Of a DNA stretch of 64,000 nt, positions 56,220-64,000 are shown in pieces. How positions within the stretch are numbered: the first letter of the stretch is position 1; each line of letters opens with the position of its first letter. The notes below the pieces were generated by a model. It made no database searches. It was not told the origin of the DNA and was given only the letters and a program-made list of their open reading frames with translations. The stretch comes from Lingula anatina (taxonomy: Eukaryota > Brachiopoda > Lingulata > Lingulida > Lingulidae): positions 18,533 through 82,532 of the forward strand of contig NW_019775603.1 of NCBI RefSeq assembly GCF_001039355.2. Direction: 5' to 3'. A program made the translations under genes and the position numbers.

Positions 56220-58727
56220 TGTAGATCATTGTTGCGGAAAACGCGTCCTCTAATCTGAAAGGCAGACGTCCTATTTAACCGTGCACACTTTACGGTAACG
56301 AAGAGAAAAAACAATTTAGCTGCAACTGCATTTTTCTTCACACATGTCACCGTTCTTTTAAAAAAGTGGTGACTCCTCATGAAAATATGAAAATATGAAG
56401 AATGATGTCCTTACGTCCACTGAATAATTTACACTGGTAAATTGAATACCCCTTATCGAACAAAATATAGGCCAATAACAAGGTAGATCGGCAAGTGCGG
56501 CTTGAGGTTCATCCTAATTTAGACTTGTGGCGTGGCATAGTGTTCTCATACCTCAGTTTAATTCCTCTTTGGCAAATGACATTCAGGAAAAGGCCCCTAT
56601 GGGCGTGCATAGTAATACGACTGCAGCTGTTGTTGAAAGCCCTGAGATAATCAATTAAAAAAGTGTCCCTCTCTGTACTCTGAATTGGTGGGTGACGAAG
56701 GTGGTAATGTTAATAATTTAAAATTTGTGGTGCCCTCCCTCGTTGAACAATTGAATGCTAGACGCTGATATGTCATTTACGAGGGAGTCCCCAAGGATAG
56801 AAACCCCGGTTCCCATGGATAAGTCCAAGCCCCCTCCCAGATTTTGATCAACTTCTTCATGTTACCCCTAACCTGTACAAGTGTTATGGAAGGCGGATTG
56901 TCTGTAACACAGACCCTTGGTGTGCGTGATTGGGCTCTAAAAAATTGTCAATTCACCATCGCCTCACGTCCCTCCTTGAGCGAGGTCACACACCAGTCAA
57001 TTCATAGGCCTATTCTGTTGTTGGTCGTCGTCATGGTTGAGCATACAAACCCATTGTTATAGTATTGATTGGCAACAAAAACGCAAGGTAAATTACTAGG
57101 TCAAGCATGCCAATGCTCCATCGATCTGTACACATGGATAGTACAAAACCCATGCATTAGCCTATATTGAAAGTAGAGCAGGTAGCATTCATGTTTATAT
57201 ACCTGTCTGGAATATTGCACTCAGATATATATAGCAATGGTCTCTGCTCCGAGGAAGTTGTAAATGCACTTTAAACCTGCTAAATTTTTAATAAACCCAT
57301 TATGCTTCACCGCACCAAGTATTAATCCATCTTATATTTATATCTGTGAGCATTTAATAGCCTGGGTGTAGGCCTATCCTAGGAACCTCTAGTCGGCCTG
57401 TCCATACAAGCTCGTCCACTTACATAGGGAAACTCTAGTCAATTCACCTAGACAGAGTAACAACTATCAACATCTTCAATACTACAGATATTGTAGAGGG
57501 AGATCAAAAGAGAGAACGCCCTGCTTTGGGCTTGAGTTCGCCGTTTTCTTACCTGTTAAAGCCTATGGTCAGCGTACCCGGTACCCTCACTCAATGAACG
57601 ATGACTGCAGCCTGCCTCTGTCTTGATACACTTCAAACATCTAATTACATAGGCCTACACTAGGCTATAGCATGGCCTGACCGTCACACACGCCCCGATC
57701 CATCGCATCACGACGCGGACGCTTTTAAAAGGCTTTCCTCAAATTGCAGTAACCTTTGCGTGCACTTTCACGTCTGCTTGAGAGGACCCAATATTCTCAT
57801 ATAGAAGGTGCAAAATAGTTCTGGTGATTATGCGCGCGCATGAGTTAACAACAAGACGGTGTCCTTTCCTTATCCCCAAAAAATAATAATAATACATTTA
57901 AGTTAAAACGTGTCGACAACTGGCCGATCATTAAGCATTCATATTGCAACCAAATCGATGTTTGTGCCTCCTTTATTACGACAACAGTGATGCCAGTTTC
58001 ATGGTCCCACAAAGGACGCAGAAAAGACGCCGTCTAGTGTAAAGGGGGTTTTAGGGTGTCTGACACAGATTTATTGAGTTACGTAATGGACGAATTATAC
58101 AGTGGTTATGCGTTTTCCATTCAAATGAAATTTGGAATTCACATTTTTATAGTATGTTATAGTATTTTTATAATATTGCAGGAGACTCATTATGAGGTAA
58201 GTATGCCAATTATTCTGATTGAAAAATATATACATGTAGTTTATATTTGTTTTTGCAAGGGTTGTGCGAGCTGTGCTCCACAACAGTGAAAAAAAAACAT
58301 TTTTATACATTGTTTCTTGACAAAGGAGGGTACGTAGATTTTGTTAGATTGTGCACCGTGTGACCGATACAGGCTCATTCAGAGTATACTCCGACTACAG
58401 TTTTAAGATAAACTTATGATCTAGTGTAATTTATAATATTAATTAATATCACATTGCGACGTGCGCGCTAGTACATGTAAATGCAAGCACCTGCCATATG
58501 ACATTACACGCACGCGAGCGCTACTTAAAGTGAATCATTTATTTTAATGTGAACTGAAGACTGCAATTCAAGAAACAGAAAACTGAGTTTTTATTCATAT
58601 TTCTCTCTTTGAGAATGGTAACCACATATGTACACCACTAAAACTGTTTATCCATACACTGTACGTCAGACTGCAAATAAAGTATGGGTGTAGATCAGAA
58701 CTGTTTTTTTACTAGCATGTTCTTTAA

Positions 58728-58758
<31 letters not shown>

Positions 58759-59400
58759 AATAAAAAAACTACCATTCAGCATCCCAAACATTTTATTTTA
58801 TTTTATTTTATTTTATTTTATTTTATTTTATTTATTTATATTTGTATATTTGGTCGCAGGTGGTTCATGGGGACATAATGATTTCTACGACTAATCTCAG
58901 CTGGTAGACATCCTGCGATCCCCTTTTTGCGGAGACGGCACGCACAGAATCACTCCACTACATGCATCTTGAATAAATATCACCTTTAATAAATGCTGGT
59001 TTGGCTACCATTATATAACCAGGGAGGCATATATTGCCATATTATGTAAATTGCATTGAGACGCAGTGGGGTGTGGGATAACAGAAGAAGTACCAGACTG
59101 GACTAAATGCTACGACAAAAGAAGTGCGTTCAGGCAATTACCATGATGCAACCCACTGCTTCACATGATCGTGGCGTAGGCCTACACAATGGCTTTCATA
59201 CTTTGGGGAAAAAGCATTAATATACCTCCATATAGGCACTAAGATTTCGTTTTGGTGCAGCAAACTAGAGAACAAAACTTAAGAAGGGGGCGGGGTGCAT
59301 TCATAAGGATTATTATATAATTCATATTCAGTTAGACACCGATCGATCTACTGGGTTGTCCACCCGTGACTTGACACCTCCTTGTTTCCTGGCTCAGGAC

Positions 59401-59440
<40 letters not shown>

Positions 59441-59900
59441 GTTCCACAAAAATCAGTTTTACAAAAACATTATCTAAAATAATTTTATTACTTTCATCAA
59501 TGTTTGTTTACTTGTGACTTGCAAAAGATAGACATTCTACCTGTTTACAAAAACTACATGTATGAAATATCAGAGAACTGTACAGACTAGATTAAGTATA
59601 ACTATCAACTTGTGTAATGAAGACAAAGGATGTCACCAAGAATAATCTTCTAACTGTCGGATATAAATAACCTGTCATGTTTGTATCTAAACGGAGACAT
59701 TACATTTGAAAAGCAATCATTTTTTATCAGAGAAGAATTTCATCAGTTGTGCAATGTTGTAAGAGTGAAGTGATTTTCTGCAATCGACAGCTAATATTAA
59801 AATAGTTTATGTCATTCCTTTCTGAAAATGCTCTAGAAAGACCGAAATATTAGAGGTAAACAATTTCAATATTTGCTGTTGATTGATGAAAATCACTTTA
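56220..59900. other. Intergenic, microsatellites, no gene recognised
   Basis: Until about 56,890 it is shared with the first segment copy, except 56,520-56,665. Beyond that no coding region was recognised. It contains (AAAT)n at about 58,727-58,760, (TTTTA)n at about 58,793-58,835, and (GA)n at about 59,405-59,436. A CG-richer patch lies near 57,680-57,730 and a 77-codon hydrophobic frame at 58,056-58,289 without similarity. Confidence 0.5.
59405..59436. repeat. (GA)n microsatellite
   Basis: Alternating GA run of about 32 bases. Confidence 0.9.
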
Positions 59901-59915
59901 CTATTATAACCATTT

Positions 59916-61088
59916 CTATGAGATAAACGGCTTTCCAGTATCAGGTATAAAATTGGGCTCGTGGGAAAATTTTATATATGACCTACTATTACCATAGAGT
60001 ATGTGTTTCACCTCAGGCATCTGACGCCACTTTAGCATATTTTTAGTTAGGGGATGTGACCGATTAAAGTTTTCTAAAATAAATTTTGTCGACAATCTGT
60101 ATTCCATCTCTCCTTTCTTCTTAGCCGTCCCTTCACTTCGCCAGTAATGAGGCTTCTCTCCAAAAATTTGTTTAAGAGATTTTGATTCTGGGCTGGAAGT
60201 GGTGTTTACACTTATGTCGGAGCGTAATGCTTGCATCAGATATTTGTTCGGTACATTGAAATCTAAAGCATCTTTGTATTCGACTTCATCAGATTTACGT
60301 GCACCGTAATGACTCCGGGAGTTGTACTCCAGAATAGAATTACATTGCACTCGGTATGAATTGTACAACATAGTGGACAAAAGAATTACAAACCACTGTG
60401 AATAGAACCACGATTCGTTGTCAAGGTCTTCCATGTAGGGTAGGAGACTTGACAAAGTGTGTTTATGAAACGCAGTAAATGCAGCGTCAAAATTGTAATT
60501 TATATTCACTGGCGAATTCACGTCCACATAATTTTTACGCAAAGGACCATACGACGCCGCCGGTTCATAATCTATCAGAAACTCTTCAAACCTTTCAAAT
60601 GGAGTGGCGGGGATATTATCTTTCCACCATCGTTTTTTGTCGTCTATAACCTTCAGTTCTAAATCATCATCCAAGAATATGTAATAAAGATAGCCGGAGT
60701 CGGGTCTCATAGCCGCCCTACCCACAGCCTCGCGTAGAAGAATATTTCTTCCCTGTGTCCAAGTTGTCTTAGGATAAAACAAATCTCCATTCTTAACCTT
60801 GAATGTTAGCCAGATGATCTCTCTATCTTGGCTTTCAGTAAGTTGGGGAAGCTTGCGCTTCTGTGTACCTTGAATGAGATATACAAAACGAGCACCTGCG
60901 GTTGAAGGGACATTTTCTGTGCGACGACTCTGAGTTGTTTCTTCTGCCGCCTTACCCACTATAATTTGGTCATCGTAGCTTGCCTTTTCCAGGTCTGAAC
61001 TTTGTTTTCTTAATACCAACACGAAGACCGCACCCACAGCTAGTATAGCGATCACACCAGTTTTCACGCCCGCCCTCCTCGTCGCCAT
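59916..61088 (-). CDS. LDDD-family type II membrane protein, second intact member
   Basis: A 390-residue frame from the ATG at 61,088, chosen because it has a good Kozak context (AAGATGG), begins right before the anchor (residues 9-27) and matches the starts of the pseudogene copies; an upstream in-frame ATG at 61,160 would add 24 unlike residues. Conserved blocks: RFVYLIQG (67-74), EIIWLTF (90-96), YPKTTWTQGRNILLREAV (105-122), YLYYIFLDDD (133-142), then NYNFDAAFTAFHKHTLSSLL and MLYNSYRVQCN, and a C-terminal MEYRLSTKFILENFNRSHPL and MLKWRQMPEVKHILYG. It is clearly paralogous to the 54.9 kb protein but with a shorter stem. It is probably a Golgi type II glycosyltransferase-like protein; substrate unknown. 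No frameshift was seen. Confidence 0.75.
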   Translation of the reverse strand: MATRRAGVKTGVIAILAVGAVFVLVLRKQSSDLEKASYDDQIIVGKAAEETTQSRRTENVPSTAGARFVYLIQGTQKRKLPQLTESQDREIIWLTFKVKNGDLFYPKTTWTQGRNILLREAVGRAAMRPDSGYLYYIFLDDDLELKVIDDKKRWWKDNIPATPFERFEEFLIDYEPAASYGPLRKNYVDVNSPVNINYNFDAAFTAFHKHTLSSLLPYMEDLDNESWFYSQWFVILLSTMLYNSYRVQCNSILEYNSRSHYGARKSDEVEYKDALDFNVPNKYLMQALRSDISVNTTSSPESKSLKQIFGEKPHYWRSEGTAKKKGEMEYRLSTKFILENFNRSHPLTKNMLKWRQMPEVKHILYGNSRSYIKFSHEPNFIPDTGKPFIS

Positions 61089-61194
61089 CTTAGCATTGCA
61101 GTGCAGCAGGATCATTGTTGACAGTTTTGTTGTTTTCACGTGAACGGTCCCACAATGCAACGCGATCCGCTTAATGCATGTCAGTGTATGTCAA

Positions 61195-61205
61195 CCTTAT
61201 ATTGA
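61195..61205 (-). promoter_or_regulatory. Possible TATA-like element
   Basis: On the minus strand the sequence ATCAATATAAGG lies roughly 110 bases upstream of the ATG at 61,088. The position would fit a short 5' UTR, but the match is weak in an AT-rich region. Confidence 0.2.
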
Positions 61206-61748
61206 TACATAAATGTATGGACTCTCCAGCACTAACAATCAATAGACAGATTTTTATTGCAGTGCCACAGCTCTGTATGAATTTTGTTTTTAAATTTCTT
61301 AAAAATCTTTTTTTTTCTTACAGTATCATTTTAGCATAGGCCTATAGTGTTTATAATGCATTAGAATAAAATATTATAGACATAGATAGTGGCAGCGCCA
61401 CGAGCAAAAAGATCTTAAAGTTTTGTAAATTCTGGTTTTAGATTTCTTAATAATGATTTTTTTCTTTCAGGATAAATTTAAGACATACTATTTTCAATAT
61501 TATAATACGCAAAAATAAGGTTGTAAGCAGTGTGACAGTACGGAGCCACAGCTTGTAACTTTTTAAAAAAGAATAGCCTACTGGTTTTTAATTTTGAATA
61601 ACTTTCTTTTTTCCAGGATAAGCTTAACACACACTAGAACTATTCACTAATATTTTAATTTCGTTTATATTTGTCAGTTAAGAAGCATATAGACACACGA
61701 TACTTAATATTAATAAGAATAATTTCATTAACTTAATATATACATGCA

Positions 61749-62656
61749 GGGGCGGATCCAGGATTAATTGAGGGGGGGGGGGGGGGGCCGGGGGAGGCGA
61801 AGCTGACCCCCCCCCCCCCCCCCCCCCCCCCCAGCCTAGTGTAACTCACATGAGTGTGCTCTAGTGCCTTTTCAGCCTCCCCTGAGAAATAATCAAAACT
61901 GCTCAATAGCTGCATAGTAAGTAAATTATACGGCATCCTGGATTTTGCCTTGTTAAACTGTGTTCTGGCTTGTTTAACATTGCCAATCTCCCTGGAAATA
62001 AAGTTTATAACTTAGTTTGGGCTATCCTGGATTTTTGCAATTTTTCATTATAACAGCAAAGTAGTGTCAAATAATTTCAAGAAAATTGAAACTTGAGAAA
62101 TAAATTCATGATTACTAACAAAAACCTCAGAGAAAAAATCTTNNNNNNNNNNNNNNNNNNNNNNNNNNNNNNNNNNNNNNNNNNNNNNNNNNNNNNNNNN
62201 NNNNNNNNNNNNNNNNNNNNNNNNNNNNNNNNNNNNNNNNNNNNNNNNNNNNNNNNNNNNNNNNNNNNNNNNNNNNNNNNNNNNNNNNNNNNNNNNNNNN
62301 NNNNNNNNNNNNNNNNNNNNNNNNNNNNNNNNNNNNNNNNNNNNNNNNNNNNNNNNNNNNNNNNNNNNNNNNNNNNNNNNNNNNNNNNNNNNNNNNNNNN
62401 NNNNNNNNNNNNNNNNNNNNNNNNNNNNNNGGGGGGGGGGGGGGGGGGCCCGCGGGGGGGAAGCGGCCCCCCCCCCCCCCCCCAACCCCCAACCCCCATT
62501 GGGCCCTTCAGCGGGTCCCGAAAATTTTTGGTCTTTTAGAAGGCGAATGGTGCCATTTGGTACGGTTTAGAACTATCATCCAACTAGTCAAAATTATAAT
62601 TTCAAGAGGGGAATATTGTTGTGAAATATTTTTCAGAAACCTAAATCCGCCACTGT
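61749..62656. mobile_element. TIR element with poly-G/C tracts and N gap
   Basis: Begins CAGGGGCGGATCCAGG and ends CCTAAATCCGCCACTG, imperfect terminal inverted repeats. It has poly-G (about 61,771-61,787) and poly-C (about 61,806-61,832) runs and a gap at 62,143-62,430. Its right part (62,521-62,656) is similar to 63,640-63,775. No transposase is visible in the sequenced part. Confidence 0.65.
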
Positions 62657-63640
62657 ACATGTACAAAACAACTAAGAATCTTGAAAACTAATGGAGCTCA
62701 TAAAGGTGTTACATAAATAAAAATAAAATTGTAATGATGATAATAAAATCCTGAAATTTGAGATATGAAAATGAAAACCTGCATGGATATAGAATTTCAT
62801 TTTACTGTATACGCTTTAAATGATTTTTAAGTAAACTTCATACTCAAGTAGACCCTATCCTAATAGCAGTACTTGTGCAAATGCATAAAAACATTTCTTT
62901 ATTACCATGGAAAAACAAAACCAAATGCACAAACACGAATAAGTTGTTGATGTTTTCCTGTTATATGCAATTTATGTTTGCAAATCTCTCTTTTTTTTCT
63001 TACAACAGTCCAAATAAAGAAAATGTTTTTCTCATCTGATTTGCTTATGTCCTGTCCCTTATGCAAGTTATATATTGGCAACGGAATTTTTTTCAACATG
63101 GCAGTTATGTAGAATTTATGCCCACTTTTGAAATACATAGAGTCTGTGACGTGCCTGAGAATCATTCAAAATGTCATATTCATTATTGATACTTCATTAT
63201 TGATAGTTTCATCCAGTTTCTTCCCTGAAAACTACAACTCAATTTATCATTGGTGTGGCCTTTGTGCGTTAGTGGTAGTCCGTTACAAAATTATAGTGTC
63301 ACAACTGAATTTTGTATATTATTTTAGCTTCCCCTATATCAAAGAGCAGATGAATTTTTAAAGATCGACCTATCCCATCCCATCTCACGCTACGTTTCTC
63401 AAATATAAATCTATTATTTTTCTGCGAAACCAACTGCTGTTTATTCGGAACTCGGAGAATTAAAACTAAAGTTAGTTCACTTTAAGAGGTTTACATGCAA
63501 TGGCATTTAGTAATAGGCGAACATTGTAACAAACCTTGCAAAAACACTTGTACATGTAGGTGGAGTGGTTTATGACGTTTCGCTCAGTTTACACTCATAA
63601 AACGAAAAGACGGGAAACTTGGGATAAGATCAAAGGGCTC
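62657..63640. other. Non-coding, short shared repeat
   Basis: No gene recognised. 63,305-63,430 resembles 38,345-38,480. Confidence 0.45.
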
Positions 63641-63775
63641 CAAAAATTTGGGTATTTTAGAGGGCGAACGAAGCCATTTGGTACGGTTTAGAACTATAAA
63701 TCAGCTAGTCAAAATTCTAATTCCAAGAGGGGAAAATAAGCGTGATCTGACCCCCCTCCCCCTCTAAATCCGCCA
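63640..63775. mobile_element. Right-end fragment of the 61.7 kb-type element
   Basis: GAAGCCATTTGGTACGGTTT, CTAGTCAAAATTCTAATTCC and the terminal CTAAATCCGCCACT match 62,521-62,656, so this is a second copy of that element's right part. The left end was not located. Confidence 0.65.
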
Positions 63776-63835
63776 CTTTATTTAAACGGGAAGAAAAATG
63801 AAATATATGCTACCGAAATAGACACAGGTACGGGG

Positions 63836-63940
63836 GGGTACATGTACATGTATGACGAATACAATGCACATCACGTTATTAAGTTTAGGCCTAGTCGATA
63901 TAATATCTAACTTGCACGGATTTCATGTAGAATGTCCGTA
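63836..63940. repeat. Partial further copy of the 2.2 kb module
   Basis: ACATGTACATGTATGACGAA, TTAGGCCTAGTCGATA and CACGGATTTCATGTAGAATG correspond to 13,924-13,990 and 52,266-52,332 (CACGGATTTGATGTAGAATG). The similarity fades before the window ends. Confidence 0.55.
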
Positions 63941-64000
63941 TTGTAATATTCTACCATCGGACCACATCATATTCGAGTGTCACCTTCATGTTTAAATAAT

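Larger units (their letters stand above)
48330..56890. repeat. Large duplicated segment, copy 2
   Basis: Same order and orientation as 7,880-18,880: Tc1 relic, one copy of the 2.2 kb module, coiled-coil remnant, intact LDDD gene and its 5' flank. It is joined so that the left half resembles module A context and the module itself resembles copy B. See the partner entry for differences. Confidence 0.8.

Noticed and set aside
62048-62539. Long open frames with Gly/Pro runs near 62.1-62.5 kb
   Set aside because: They are created by the N gap and by poly-G/C tracts.
1-64000. CRISPR arrays, operons, prophage or bacterial content
   Set aside because: No regularly spaced repeats with unique spacers; introns, microsatellites and transposon types are eukaryotic.

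Overview
The window is animal nuclear DNA, AT-rich, with spliceosomal introns, many microsatellites, three single-n joins (11,987; 14,275; 21,717) and two long N gaps (15,183-15,301; 62,143-62,430). Protein similarity recognised by eye (a KIDINS220-type gene, a GT61 glycosyltransferase, and Tc1, P/THAP9, Crypton and tyrosine-recombinase elements) points to an invertebrate metazoan, probably marine; the species cannot be named from the sequence.

The dominant theme is one gene family on the minus strand: single-exon type II membrane proteins with a stem, a conserved block ending in YLYYIFLDDD (DXD-like, glycosyltransferase-like) and a conserved C-terminal block. Two members look intact (54,871-56,145; 59,916-61,088). 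A third (16,978-18,262) is a near copy of the first with two single-base frameshifts. At least seven fragments (712-904; 3,276-3,420; 37,181-37,434; 38,030-38,227; 40,148-40,500; 43,233-43,872; 47,290-47,690) form a graveyard of the family. Decayed P-element/THAP9-like transposase copies are interleaved with it (1.4-3.1, 38.7-39.9, 41.2-42.9, 44.5-47.2 kb), joined to palindrome-rich blocks.

Layout: 0-3.5 kb, family fragments and a P-like copy. 3.8-4.8 kb, GT61 gene with a 49-bp frame-shifting duplication. 7.2 kb, foldback MITE. 7.9-18.9 kb, a segment (dead Tc1 element, two copies of a 2.2 kb module, damaged family gene) that recurs at 48.3-56.9 kb. 19.9-21.3 kb, dead LINE split by a MITE. 22.4-23.6 kb, two exons of a KIDINS220-like gene. 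23.9-27.6 kb, TIR elements and a Crypton-type fragment. 27.6-33.0 kb, mostly unassigned sequence with a 29-bp minisatellite. 33.0-37.2 kb, integrase remnant and a dead DIRS/Ngaro-like retrotransposon inserted beside a family fragment. 37.2-47.7 kb, the graveyard with P-like copies. 48.3-56.9 kb, second copy of the large segment. 59.9-61.1 kb, second intact family gene. 61.7-64 kb, poly-G/C-rich TIR elements and the start of another module copy.

No CRISPR array, operon, rRNA or tRNA was found. The most interesting points are the expansion and decay of the LDDD family alongside a P-like transposon, the paired lesions in duplicated copies, and an integrase remnant with an intron-like interruption. 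Large-scale duplication here may partly reflect alternative haplotypes placed in tandem.
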